Below, one piece after another: positions 33,504 to 42,736 of a DNA stretch of 64,000 bases. The stretch's first letter is position 1; every line of letters begins with the position of its first letter. The position numbers and the translations under genes are program-made. Under the pieces are notes generated by a model. The model ran no database searches, was not told the DNA's origin, and saw nothing but the letters and a program-made list of their open reading frames with translations. Origin of the DNA: Verrucomicrobiota bacterium (GTDB lineage Bacteria; Verrucomicrobiota; Verrucomicrobiia; Chthoniobacterales; Terrimicrobiaceae); the NCBI GenBank assembly GCA_017305195.1, contig JAFKMU010000037.1, positions 1 through 64,000 on the forward strand, written 5' to 3'.

Positions 33504-35381
33504 ATGAGCACTGTTACTCCCCCTAATAAGTTATCATCTTTTTCCAGAATCACTCGCGCGAGCCTTTTGCCCGGCATCGTGTCTGCGTTTCTGGCTTCCG
33601 GCGCTTCAACCTTCGCGGCCTCGGCAACATGGAACGCCTCGGCGACCAATGGATATTGGGAGGCCTCCGGCGCTGAGAACAACTGGAGCACAGGGGCCGG
33701 TACATTTCCGGGTGCCACCACTGGCACGACTAACGCGGACACGGCGACATTTCTCTCCAGCGCGACGACCTCGATCGCGATTGACGCCTCGACGACAAAC
33801 GCGCTCGGCCTGAATATTAAGAATATCACGTTTGGCGCATCGGGGGCCACGCCGTCCTCCTTTACGATCGGCTCGACCTCGGGGAACGCGCTCGTTTTGA
33901 GCGATGCGGGAATACTGATGCTCTCGTCCGGAATCACCGGGACGAATATCACGCAGACCATCAATGCCCCGCTGACGCTGGCAGGCGCCTCCTATACCAT
34001 TCGCAACGACAGCACGATCACGTCAAATACCGTGGTCGTCAATGGCGCGGTCTCAGGCGGGAGCGCCTCTGCGACCACGCTGACCCTGAGAGGCGGCAAC
34101 GCGGGCGCCAATACAGTCAATGGCCTCATCAGCAATGGACTGGCTTCATCTCTCGCCGTGACCAAGAGCGACGGAGCGACCTGGATACTCACCAATCGCG
34201 CCAACAGCTACACCGGAAATACGACGGTGGGAGGGGGCGTCCTGCGGGCTGTCGACACGTTCACCTACGGGAGTGGAAACCAGACGATGACAGGCGGCGG
34301 GGCCATGGGTAAAGGGCAGGTCGTGGTCAACGGCGGAACGCTGCAACTGCGTGTCAACGGTGACAACACCGCGACGGCGCAGACGCTCACGTACCAAAAC
34401 TCCAGCATCTTTGTGAACAGCTCGGCGACATCGGTCATCGACCTCGATCGGGCGAGCGGTTCAACGGCGGCGAGCAAGACGCTGGCTTTTTCAGCCGGGT
34501 CGGTTGGCCGGGGAGGAAAACTGACTGTCACCAGCAGCAATGGCTACAAGCTTCAATTGAACAACCTGAACATCAGCGGCAGCCTGGATGGGAGCTACAC
34601 GCTGAACCCGACCAGCGGCACAGTGTTGCTGACCGGCACCCTGAACAACAACACCAACTCGACCACCGCGACGCTGATCCTCGATGGCACGAGCACGGGC
34701 AATGAGGTGCAGGCCAATGTGATCAACGGTGTCGGCACAGCCCGGGTGTTCGCCGTCACCAAATCCGGCACGAGCACGTGGACGCTCTCGGGGACGAATA
34801 CCTATACGGGAAACACGGTCGTCAGCGCCGGTACGCTGCTCATCAACGGCTCCCATGCGGCCGGATCGGGGACGTATAGCGTAAATGGTGGCACGCTCGG
34901 CGGCTCGGGCTCGATCACGGCAGCCTCGCTGTCTCTCGCCTCGGGTGCGAAGCTGGCTCCCGGAGGCGACGGGGCGGCGTCCAATGCCTTTACCTTTTCG
35001 CTGGCCGGAGGCATGGATCTCTCGGCGGCTTCGAGCGGCGCGTTTCTCTTCGATCTGGCGGGAGCTTCCGCAAGTGATCGCGTCACGATCACGACCGGCA
35101 CGTTGAATGTGGGAACATTGGATTTTTCGGACTTCGCGTTTACGGCGCTCGCAGGGTTCGGGGAGGGCGAGTATGTGCTCTTCGACGCGGCCTCGGCCAT
35201 CCAGGGAAATATCGGCGCCGCTGCCGGAACGATCAACGGTCTCACCGCCACGCTGTCGATCGATAGCGTCAATAACAATGTCCTCCTGACCGTCGTGCCC
35301 GAGCCCGGAACGACTGCTCTCGTGACGGCGGGATTACTCGGCTGGATGGTATTTGGCATCCGCCGCCGTATCAAAGGCTGA
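33504..35381 (+). CDS. PEP-CTERM protein with autotransporter-type beta-strand repeats
   Basis: A 625-residue exported protein: signal peptide (to TFAASA), then a Gly/Thr/Ser/Asn-rich beta-helix-like body. It contains autotransporter-associated repeats of the form NTYTGNTVVSAGTLLING (two clear copies, around residues 230-250 and 430-455). The C-terminus has VPEPG, a hydrophobic helix and RRR, the PEP-CTERM sorting signal. It should be anchored and processed by an exosortase, not seen here, and displayed outside the cell. There is no C-terminal beta-barrel. Preceded by candidate operator copy 2. Confidence 0.85.
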   Translation: MSTVTPPNKLSSFSRITRASLLPGIVSAFLASGASTFAASATWNASATNGYWEASGAENNWSTGAGTFPGATTGTTNADTATFLSSATTSIAIDASTTNALGLNIKNITFGASGATPSSFTIGSTSGNALVLSDAGILMLSSGITGTNITQTINAPLTLAGASYTIRNDSTITSNTVVVNGAVSGGSASATTLTLRGGNAGANTVNGLISNGLASSLAVTKSDGATWILTNRANSYTGNTTVGGGVLRAVDTFTYGSGNQTMTGGGAMGKGQVVVNGGTLQLRVNGDNTATAQTLTYQNSSIFVNSSATSVIDLDRASGSTAASKTLAFSAGSVGRGGKLTVTSSNGYKLQLNNLNISGSLDGSYTLNPTSGTVLLTGTLNNNTNSTTATLILDGTSTGNEVQANVINGVGTARVFAVTKSGTSTWTLSGTNTYTGNTVVSAGTLLINGSHAAGSGTYSVNGGTLGGSGSITAASLSLASGAKLAPGGDGAASNAFTFSLAGGMDLSAASSGAFLFDLAGASASDRVTITTGTLNVGTLDFSDFAFTALAGFGEGEYVLFDAASAIQGNIGAAAGTINGLTATLSIDSVNNNVLLTVVPEPGTTALVTAGLLGWMVFGIRRRIKG

Positions 35382-35460
35382 AAATCTCGCGCAGAACCGG
35401 AGAGGCGGGATGTGTCCGTTCTTCGGTTCGCCGGTGACAGACCATTAGCAACGCTTAGCC

Positions 35461-36936
35461 ATGCTGGCAGAGATCTCCGCAACCTCCGATCCTGGCGAAC
35501 CCGTCCGTGCGGGGAGGATCCCTGAGAGCGAGCGGATACCGTTTCGGCAAAAGACAGCGTTCAGTGCCGGGATGATGATGGACTACGCGTCGACGAGCCT
35601 GCTGACGGCGGTCTTGTGGATGCCGTATTTCAATATCGGCCTGGGCATGGCTCCGTCCACGCTGGGCGGCATCCTCATGGTCTTGATGGCATGGAATGCC
35701 TTTCTCGATCCTGTGACGGGGAACCTCTCGGATAACTTCCGCTCGCGGTGGGGGCGCAGACGGCCTTTCATGGTCGTGTCTGCGCTGGCCGCGGGAGGCT
35801 TGTTTCCCCTCTTTTGGAACATGCCGCCGGGATTGTCCGGGATGATGCAGGCAGGCTGGATCCTTGGCGTCGGGCTGGCATTTTACACGGCGTACTCCTT
35901 CTGGGCGATGCCGTATTACGGCCTCCAGATGGAGCTGACCCCAAACTATGATGAACGGACCCGCCTGACCGGCTGGATGACGTTTCTCGGGAAGATCGCC
36001 TATCTCGGCGGGGGCTGGACGCTGGCCATCTTCACGAGCGCGCTTTTTCTCAATCCTCAGACCGGGAAGGGCGATGTGGTCCTCGGAATGAAAACCGGCG
36101 GGTGGATCATTGGCGGGGTGATTGTCGTGTTTGGACTGCTCCCGGCCGTGTTTGTCAAAGAGCGCTTTCAGCCCTCTGTGATTGCCAGGACAGGAAAGGA
36201 GTCTTTCTGGCAGAGCCTTCGCGAGTCCTTTCGATGCGGGCCCTTGTGGGCCCTCATCGGGGTTTCCTTCCTGCTGGTCCTTGGGTCGAGCTCTGTCTCG
36301 GCTCTCGGCCAGTATCTGAATATCTATTACGTGTTCCAGGGAGATCTGGCGGCAGCCTCGGTCGTATCGGGGTGGAAGGTGTCGGTCCTTGTGGTGAGCG
36401 GGATCGCGCTGATCCCCATGTGGGTCTGGCTGGGAGAACGGTACGACAAAAGAAACGTCGTGTTGGGCATGCTGGTTTTCAGCATGGGAGGGCACATGCT
36501 GAATATCTTCTGCATCCGCGCGGACCTGCCGTATCTGCAAATCGTACCGGCGGTCTTTGAATCCGCAGCGATCTCGGCCATCTGGCTTTTCCTTCCCTCG
36601 ATGAAGGCGGACATCGCAGACCACGACGAGCTGACAACGCGTCGACGGCGCGAGGGAGCGATCAATTCGTTCTATTCCTGGTTCATCAAGGCGGCCCTGA
36701 CATGTGCGACCGGACTCGGTGGCATGCTGCTGGAGGTCTCCGGCTTCACGGCCAAGATCTCGCATCAACCTCGGGAGGTGCTGGACCGGATGTTTGCCAT
36801 CTTTCTGATTCTGCCTGTCTGCATCTGGGGCGGAGCGGCGCTGATCGGGCGTCTTTATCCGCTCAGCCGCAGGCGAATGGCCGAGGTGCGCCGCGAGCTT
36901 GAAAGGCGGCGAGGGGAGCCCGCTGTGAATTTATGA
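35461..36936 (+). CDS. GPH-family sugar:cation symporter (MelB-like)
   Basis: A 491-residue membrane protein with about 12 transmembrane segments and the glycoside-pentoside-hexuronide symporter features. WNAFLDPVTGNLSDN follows TM2, and SRWGRRRPF forms the conserved loop between TM2 and TM3. It should import a mono- or disaccharide or uronide with Na+ or H+. It is coupled to the following oxidoreductase by a 4-bp overlap, suggesting inward transport followed by oxidation. Confidence 0.88.
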   Translation: MLAEISATSDPGEPVRAGRIPESERIPFRQKTAFSAGMMMDYASTSLLTAVLWMPYFNIGLGMAPSTLGGILMVLMAWNAFLDPVTGNLSDNFRSRWGRRRPFMVVSALAAGGLFPLFWNMPPGLSGMMQAGWILGVGLAFYTAYSFWAMPYYGLQMELTPNYDERTRLTGWMTFLGKIAYLGGGWTLAIFTSALFLNPQTGKGDVVLGMKTGGWIIGGVIVVFGLLPAVFVKERFQPSVIARTGKESFWQSLRESFRCGPLWALIGVSFLLVLGSSSVSALGQYLNIYYVFQGDLAAASVVSGWKVSVLVVSGIALIPMWVWLGERYDKRNVVLGMLVFSMGGHMLNIFCIRADLPYLQIVPAVFESAAISAIWLFLPSMKADIADHDELTTRRRREGAINSFYSWFIKAALTCATGLGGMLLEVSGFTAKISHQPREVLDRMFAIFLILPVCIWGGAALIGRLYPLSRRRMAEVRRELERRRGEPAVNL

Positions 36937-38204
36937 ACAAGCCTGCATTTGGATTGATCGGCATCGGAGGCTTTGCCCGGGAGCATTATAATACCCTGAG
37001 GTACTTTGAGAGCGAGGGCTGGCTGCGGCTTGCCGCCGTTTGCGATCCGTTTATCGGGGAGCAGCCAGAGCTGGAGCGGGAGGTAAGGGCTGGCGGTGTC
37101 CGCATCTATCATGATCATCGCGCCATGCTGGAGAGCGAGGCAGGGTTGCGGGCGGTCGTGGTCGCCACGCCCATCCTGCTTCACGAGGAGATGCTGCTCG
37201 ATTGTCTCGGGAGCGGCCTTTTCATCTACCTGGAAAAGCCGCCGGTGCCTCTGGCGAGCCAGTTGCAGCGGCTGATCGAGGCCGATCGGCGGGGGCAGGT
37301 CTCGGTGGGTTTTCAGATGGTGGATTCGGATTGGAACCAGCAGATCAAGAGCTGGATAGCCGAGGGGCGGCTCGGTGAAATCCGGGAGATCCGGGTCGTG
37401 GCAAACTGGCCGCGATACGACGGGTACTATCGCCGGGCATCCTGGGCGGGACAGCTGGTGCAAGGAGACAGGCCCGTATTTGACGGTCCGGCGACCAACG
37501 CGCTGGCGCACCTCATTCATAGTGCGATGTACTTCGGGGGGGCGGAGAAGGCGGAGTTTGCCCGGCCAGTCACCGTGCAGGGGGAAATGTACCGGGTGCG
37601 GCCGATTCCGTCGTACGATCTGATGTGTCTCCGCGCCGGCCTGCCATCCGGAGCGACCGTGTTTGCGGCGCTGTCGCACGCCCAGCAGACCCCGGCTCCG
37701 TATCGTGTCGAGGTGATCGGCTCGGAGGGATGGTGCAGCGTCTCGGAGGAGCACAAGATCCTGGAGTCGAGTTTTGGCGCGTTCACGCTCCGGGAAATGC
37801 CTTCCGGGATGCTTCATGATGGGTATGTGAGCTTTTGCCAGTGGCTGCGCGGCCAGCGGGAGCGCCCCACCACGAGACTCGCGGATGCGGAGGGCTACGT
37901 CTGGACGACTAATGCCTTGCTAGCCTCCTCTGGCGGTATTCACACGGTCGATCCGCGCTGGTATCGGACCTGCGAGGATGCCCCGGGCCGGATTTACGAT
38001 GTTCACGGCCTGTCCGAAGCGCTGGCCGACGGGCGGCCATTGTTGTACTCCGAGCGCGAGCTGCCCTGGAGTGTGGAGCCGACTGTCGTACCCGTCGAAA
38101 ATACTGCGGAGTGGCGGGGCCGGATGGATCGGACGTTTCAGGTAGTTACGGGAGGAGGGCAGGCGAAGGAGGGCGCGGCCGCGGAGTTTGTGACTGCCGG
38201 ATAG
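36933..38204 (+). CDS. Gfo/Idh/MocA-family oxidoreductase
   Basis: A 423-residue NAD(P)-dependent oxidoreductase: Rossmann opening GLIGIGGFAREHY, EKPPVPL with the family Lys, and a C-terminal substrate domain of about 250 residues, longer than usual. Its C-terminal extension ends EFVTAG. The coupled GPH symporter suggests that it oxidises or interconverts the imported sugar. It closes the LacI-headed cluster. Confidence 0.87.
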   Translation: MNKPAFGLIGIGGFAREHYNTLRYFESEGWLRLAAVCDPFIGEQPELEREVRAGGVRIYHDHRAMLESEAGLRAVVVATPILLHEEMLLDCLGSGLFIYLEKPPVPLASQLQRLIEADRRGQVSVGFQMVDSDWNQQIKSWIAEGRLGEIREIRVVANWPRYDGYYRRASWAGQLVQGDRPVFDGPATNALAHLIHSAMYFGGAEKAEFARPVTVQGEMYRVRPIPSYDLMCLRAGLPSGATVFAALSHAQQTPAPYRVEVIGSEGWCSVSEEHKILESSFGAFTLREMPSGMLHDGYVSFCQWLRGQRERPTTRLADAEGYVWTTNALLASSGGIHTVDPRWYRTCEDAPGRIYDVHGLSEALADGRPLLYSERELPWSVEPTVVPVENTAEWRGRMDRTFQVVTGGGQAKEGAAAEFVTAG

Positions 38205-38411
38205 CGGTTCTTATCGCCTAAAGGCAGGGCGTACTCTTCTATTGCCTTGGCCTTGGTTCCTTCCTAAACATCCTTTCCCGTGGAGGGCGTGGGACGGAGT
38301 AATGAGGGAAGCTATCGGGAGACTTACGGTCCCTCGGTCGACCTTGCCTGGAGGCAGGCGGTCCAGAGTTCCCAGGCTACCGATGCCCGCCGGTGGAAGG
38401 GTTTGGAGAAA

Positions 38412-39494
38412 ATGCCGCTCTTCTGGCGCCTGCAGATTTGCGGCTGGCTGGGCTGGGCGGTGTGTTCGTCTCCCATCAATTTCACGATCTATACCGATAT
38501 CGGGACGGCATTCCTCATCACATGCGTGAGGGAGTTCACGGGCTTCGCGCTGACGCTCGGGTTGCGGGAAATCTACCGACGCACGCCGATTGGCCGCCTC
38601 GAGGTGTGGGCGGCAGCTCCGCTCATTGTGCTGATTTGCGTGATGACGGCTGCGCTCGATATCTCATCCCTCGTGGCATTGCAGAAGATGCTGCATCTCT
38701 CCGATGAGGACTTCAGCAATGCTCACATGCTGGGTCTCATCTTCTGCCTGCGGGCGCTGCTGTTTGTCTCGTGGAGCGGATTGTATCTTTCCTTTCGCGG
38801 GCTGCTGCAGACGCGGGAGCAGTCAGCCTTGCTCTTTCGCGCGGAGAAGCTCCGGCACGAGGCGGAACTCCAGATGCTGCGGTCGCAGACGAATCCGCAT
38901 TTTCTTTTCAACGCCTTCAACACGATCCTGAGCGAGGGAAAGGGAAACCCGCGCGTGATCGAGCTCGTGAAGTCGCTCTCGGACTATCTGCGGTATTCCC
39001 TATCCTGCCGCCATGAGGGATTCGTCTCGCTCGGAGCAGAGATCGATGCGATCGCGAGCTACCTGGAAGTCGAGAAAGCGCGGTTCGGCGGCGACCTCGT
39101 CCTCGAGATGAACGTGACGGAAACCGCCCGCTCGGCCGGGGTGCCCGGAGTCATCATCCAGCCGCTCATCGAGAATGCCATCAAGTACGGGCGCGAGACC
39201 TGCCAGCCGCCGCTCAAGGTGCGCATCGCCGCCGAGACGGGGCCTCATGCGTTGCGGATCGAGGTGAGCAACACCGGGCGCTGGCTGCCGATTCGCAAAC
39301 CGCGCAAGAACCAGCCGTCCGGCTCCGGGTTGCAGAATCTCCGCCGCCGCCTGGAGGCGATCTATCCCGGCACGCACCGGTTCGAAATCGGCGAGCGGCA
39401 TGGCGAAGTGGTGGCGCTGGTCGAGATCCAGATGAATCACGATTACGACAAGCGGTTGCAAGATTACGAACTGCGCCAGAGGATGGAGCCATGA
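38412..39494 (+). CDS. LytS-type sensor histidine kinase
   Basis: A 360-residue kinase starting MPLFWRLQI (GGAGA-like site upstream), with four or more N-terminal transmembrane segments (about residues 5-130). The HisKA_7TM/LytS phosphoacceptor motif NPHFLFNAFN holds H163, and the C-terminal ATPase has IENAIKYG (N-box) and GSGLQNLRRRL (G-box). There is no periplasmic sensing domain; a membrane signal is likely. It is coupled (ATGA) to the LytTR regulator downstream. Confidence 0.9.
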   Translation: MPLFWRLQICGWLGWAVCSSPINFTIYTDIGTAFLITCVREFTGFALTLGLREIYRRTPIGRLEVWAAAPLIVLICVMTAALDISSLVALQKMLHLSDEDFSNAHMLGLIFCLRALLFVSWSGLYLSFRGLLQTREQSALLFRAEKLRHEAELQMLRSQTNPHFLFNAFNTILSEGKGNPRVIELVKSLSDYLRYSLSCRHEGFVSLGAEIDAIASYLEVEKARFGGDLVLEMNVTETARSAGVPGVIIQPLIENAIKYGRETCQPPLKVRIAAETGPHALRIEVSNTGRWLPIRKPRKNQPSGSGLQNLRRRLEAIYPGTHRFEIGERHGEVVALVEIQMNHDYDKRLQDYELRQRMEP

Positions 39495-40222
39495 TTTCCT
39501 GGCGAGCGCTGATCATTGACGACGAAACGCCCGCGCGCACGCACCTGCGCGAGCTGCTCCTGGCGCATCCGCAGGTGGAGATCGCCGGAGAGGCGAGCTG
39601 TGTGAGCGAGGCGGCCAGGCTATGCTCCGAGCTGAGTCCGTCGCTGCTCTTTCTGGATTTGCAGATGCCGCGAGGTCTCGGCTTCGACTTGCTGCCGCTC
39701 ATCAACCCTGTGCCGGAGATCATCTTTGTCACGGCGTACAACGAATATGCGGTGCGAGCGTTTGAAGTGGGCGCGGTCGATTACCTGTTGAAGCCGATCT
39801 TTGCCGATCGTCTGGAGATCGCGCTGGCCAGGCTGGGTCAGCATCAGCCCAAGCTGGTCGAGAGAGCGGTTTCGGCCCTGGAGGAGGATTCGCCCATCTT
39901 TCTGCGGACCAGCAGCGGCCTGCGCGCGGTGCTCGTCCATCACGTCACCCATGTGATGGCCGACGGAAATTACACCACGCTCTGGCTGGAGAATGGCACC
40001 TCGCTCCTCGCTGATCGCACCATGCATGAGTGGGAGCATATTCTTCCAGCCACGCGGTTTGTCCGGCTCGACAGATCGCTGATGGTCAATACCGGCCACC
40101 TGACGGAATTGACTATTATCTCGCGTGATCTTGCGCATTTATCGCTCACCGGATGTCGCGAACCGATCAAGATCGGGCGTGCGGCGCGGAGCAGATTGAG
40201 ACAGTTGCAGCTTTTTCGCTGA
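39491..40222 (+). CDS. LytTR-family response regulator
   Basis: A 243-residue regulator: receiver domain (about 1-125) with phosphoacceptor D56 in FLDLQMPRG and the conserved Lys in LLKPI, then a C-terminal LytTR DNA-binding domain (about 140-243, containing HVMADGNYTTLW and RSLMVN). Its gene is followed directly by repeated 13-bp motifs ahead of the porin-like gene, so regulation of that gene is the likely function. Confidence 0.92.
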   Translation: MISWRALIIDDETPARTHLRELLLAHPQVEIAGEASCVSEAARLCSELSPSLLFLDLQMPRGLGFDLLPLINPVPEIIFVTAYNEYAVRAFEVGAVDYLLKPIFADRLEIALARLGQHQPKLVERAVSALEEDSPIFLRTSSGLRAVLVHHVTHVMADGNYTTLWLENGTSLLADRTMHEWEHILPATRFVRLDRSLMVNTGHLTELTIISRDLAHLSLTGCREPIKIGRAARSRLRQLQLFR

Positions 40223-40250
40223 GCAGATTTTGGCCGTACTAGCGGCTTTT

Positions 40251-40303
40251 CCCGATTCGCGGACAGCATTGCCCGATTCACGGAAACTTCCCGGAAATCG
40301 GGC
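40251..40303 (+). promoter_or_regulatory. Tandem repeats, candidate LytTR binding sites
   Basis: CCCGATTCGCGGA (40251-40263) and CCCGATTCACGGA (40272-40284) are direct repeats starting 21 bp apart, two helical turns. An inverted, slightly degenerate copy (CCGGAAATCGGGC) spans 40291-40303. LytTR proteins typically contact two direct repeats on the same face with a 21-22 bp period. They precede the porin-like gene by about 94 bp. Confidence 0.6.
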
Positions 40304-40396
40304 ATGGGTGGCCCGCCTGCTGCTTTTTGGCATGCCAGCTTCTGGACGAGAGTCTGGTCGCTTCTCAACAACCAAAAAACAAAGGGAAACGAAACA

Positions 40397-41230
40397 ATGC
40401 TAAAGATGAAATCATTGCGTGCGCTGGCGGCTCTGACCGTAGGCACCATGACTGTTGGCTCTGCCTTTGCCGGAACCACCACGGCGCCGGCGCAGAAGGA
40501 AGTGGCACCGGTTGAAGAAGAGAAACCGGCCGTTACCGGCTGGGTGTCCTTTGACCTGAACAGCCACTTCATCTCGTATGGATCGGATGTGTGGGGCGGC
40601 GGCACCAGTTGGGGGCGAGGCGTCTTCAACCCCTCGGGCGAACTCACCTGGGCCTCGCCGATCAAGGGCCTGAGTGTGGTGGCTGGTACATGGTGGGACG
40701 TGAATAATAATGCGCCTTCCACCATCGGCGGCTATCTCCAGGAGGTCGACGTGTGGGCGGGTCTGTCCTATGGATACAAGGACTTCTCCGTCACCGTGCT
40801 CTACCAGGCGTGGAACTACGGCGGCGAAACCGAGCAGATCCTCGATGTTGCGCTGAAGTATGCCAACAACAACTTCCTCAATCCTTCGCTGGTGATTCAC
40901 AATCGCGTGGACCCCGGCGCGGCTGAAGGCGGTGGCGGAAAGAACGGAACCTTCTTCGTTCCTAACATTAGCTACAACTTCAAGATCTGGAAGTTCACCA
41001 TTACGCCTTCCGCGGCCCTCGGCCTTTGTACGGAAGACTTCCACGGCGGAGGCGGCGGCTATGCTTATACGGCTCTCGGGCTCAATGGCAGCGTGCCGAT
41101 CCCGTACCTCCCCGGCAACTGGGAGCTCCATGGCGGCGTCACCTATTACAACACGAATGATGTTGTGATCCCGAACAATGTCGCGAACAACTTCGTGACC
41201 GGCAACATCGGCATCAAGCTATCCTTCTAG
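40397..41230 (+). CDS. Putative outer-membrane porin (TorF/Gcw_chp-like)
   Basis: A 277-residue protein starting MLKMKSLRALAALT with a signal peptide (to AFAGT). It has a repeated pattern of alternating hydrophobic strands and ends IGIKLSF, a C-terminal Phe typical of outer-membrane beta-barrels. Strand pairs such as SFDLNSHFISYG and SVTVLYQAWNYG resemble TorF-type putative porins. Position between the two-component pair and urtA suggests a channel for urea or other small nitrogen solutes, an inference only. Confidence 0.65.
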   Translation: MLKMKSLRALAALTVGTMTVGSAFAGTTTAPAQKEVAPVEEEKPAVTGWVSFDLNSHFISYGSDVWGGGTSWGRGVFNPSGELTWASPIKGLSVVAGTWWDVNNNAPSTIGGYLQEVDVWAGLSYGYKDFSVTVLYQAWNYGGETEQILDVALKYANNNFLNPSLVIHNRVDPGAAEGGGGKNGTFFVPNISYNFKIWKFTITPSAALGLCTEDFHGGGGGYAYTALGLNGSVPIPYLPGNWELHGGVTYYNTNDVVIPNNVANNFVTGNIGIKLSF

Positions 41231-41361
41231 ATCCACTTTAGGCAGCAGAGCCCGGGCTGGTCGCCAGGGTCGCGAACAAAACGGCATCGTTCGTGCTTCC
41301 AAACCCGGGTTCCTGCACTGCCCAACGAGAAAATTCACTCACCATCAAAGAAATACTCACT

Positions 41362-42633
41362 ATGAAACTCTCGCAAACACTTCAGGCCATGGCGGTCGGT
41401 GCGTCCCTTCTCGTCGGGACCATGGCACCGGCCCGCGCGGCCGAGGACACGGTCAAGGTCGGCGTCCTTCATTCTCTCAGCGGTACCATGGCGATCAGCG
41501 AAACCTCGCTGCGCGACGTTCTTCTCTTCGCCTTCGATGAAATCAATGCCAAGGGTGGTGTGCTCGGCAAAAAGATCGAGCCGGTCGTCGTGGATGGCGC
41601 GTCGAACTGGCCGCTCTTCGCGGAAAAGGCCAAACAGCTCCTGGAAGTCGACAAGGTCTCGGTGGTCTTCGGCTGCTGGACCTCGGTAAGCCGCAAGTCG
41701 GTGCTCCCGGTGTTCGAGAAGAACAACGGCCTGCTGTTCTACCCCGTGCAGTATGAAGGCGAGGAACTCTCGAAGAACATCTTTTACACCGCCGAGGCGG
41801 TGAACCAGCAGGCCATCCCGGCGGTGGATTACCTCCTCGCCGATGGTCGCAAGAAATTCTACCTCATCGGCACGGACTACGTGTACCCACAGACCACGAA
41901 CCTCGTGCTGCTGGAGTACCTCCTGTCCAAGGGCGTGCCGATCGAGAACATCGGCGGCGGTCTGCGCAAGGACGAGGCTGGCAAGGTGATCTCCGCAGGC
42001 AAGTACACCCCCTTCGGCCACACCGACTACCAGCAGATCGTGGCTGAGATCAAACAGTTTGCCGCCACGGGCGACGCCTGCGTGATCAACACGATCAACG
42101 GCGACTCGAATGTCCCGTTCTTCAAGGAATTCGCCGCCTCCGGCCTCACGGCTGCTGACTGTCCGGTCGTTTCCATGAGCCTCTCGGAAGACGAACTCCG
42201 CAGCCTGCCCACGAAGGATCTCGTCGGCCATCTCGGCTGCTGGGCGTACTTCATGTCGATCGACTCCAAGGAGAATGCGGCCTTCAAGAAGAACTTCTTC
42301 GACTGGCTCAAGACCGCCAAGGTGCAGGGTATCGAGCGCACGAACCGCGTGACCTGCAGCCCGATGGTTCTTTCCTACGATGGCGTTTATCTCTGGAAGG
42401 CCGCGGTCGAAAAGGCAGGTTCCTTCGATGTCGACAAGGTCCGCGAGGTTCTTGAGTCCGGCAAGATCACCTTTGACGGCCCGAACGGCCTCAACACGGT
42501 GGAGGAAAATCACCACACGAAGAAAAACACCTACATCGGCGAGACCAAGGCCGACGGGCAGTTCAAGATCGTGGAAGAATTCAAACAGGTCTACCCCGAG
42601 CCGTTCCTCAAGGGAACGTTCGTGAAGGAGTAG
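41362..42633 (+). CDS. urtA: Urea ABC transporter substrate-binding protein
   Basis: A 423-residue type-1 periplasmic binding protein (signal peptide to ARAAED) with the UrtA sequence [17 protein letters not shown] and [27 protein letters not shown] and [13 protein letters not shown] are also present. It captures urea or short-chain amides for UrtBC. I start at MKLSQTLQ, as the extra upstream codons precede the signal peptide. The transcript continues after a stable hairpin. Confidence 0.95.
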   Translation: MKLSQTLQAMAVGASLLVGTMAPARAAEDTVKVGVLHSLSGTMAISETSLRDVLLFAFDEINAKGGVLGKKIEPVVVDGASNWPLFAEKAKQLLEVDKVSVVFGCWTSVSRKSVLPVFEKNNGLLFYPVQYEGEELSKNIFYTAEAVNQQAIPAVDYLLADGRKKFYLIGTDYVYPQTTNLVLLEYLLSKGVPIENIGGGLRKDEAGKVISAGKYTPFGHTDYQQIVAEIKQFAATGDACVINTINGDSNVPFFKEFAASGLTAADCPVVSMSLSEDELRSLPTKDLVGHLGCWAYFMSIDSKENAAFKKNFFDWLKTAKVQGIERTNRVTCSPMVLSYDGVYLWKAAVEKAGSFDVDKVREVLESGKITFDGPNGLNTVEENHHTKKNTYIGETKADGQFKIVEEFKQVYPEPFLKGTFVKE

Positions 42634-42659
42634 ACTCTCATATTCGGTAGCTAGAATCG

Positions 42660-42695
42660 GGGAGGAGTTTGGGAGAGGATACCCGAACTCCTCCC
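42660..42695 (+). other. Intercistronic hairpin between urtA and urtB
   Basis: A 14-bp stem (left 42660-42673, right 42682-42695, one G-U pair) encloses an 8-nt loop. No T-run follows. Such hairpins after binding-protein genes often raise the level of the upstream message relative to the permease genes. Confidence 0.6.
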
Positions 42696-42736
42696 GCTGG
42701 CCGAGCACTGATCCTGCTTACAACCAACGAACTTTC

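Noticed and set aside
33504..35381. Classical type V autotransporter
   Set aside because: The beta-strand repeats suggest it, but the C-terminus is a PEP-CTERM anchor and no translocator barrel is present.
42660..42695. Rho-independent terminator ending the urtA transcript
   Set aside because: The stem is strong, but no T-run follows, and urtB-E and the urease genes need continuous transcription from upstream.
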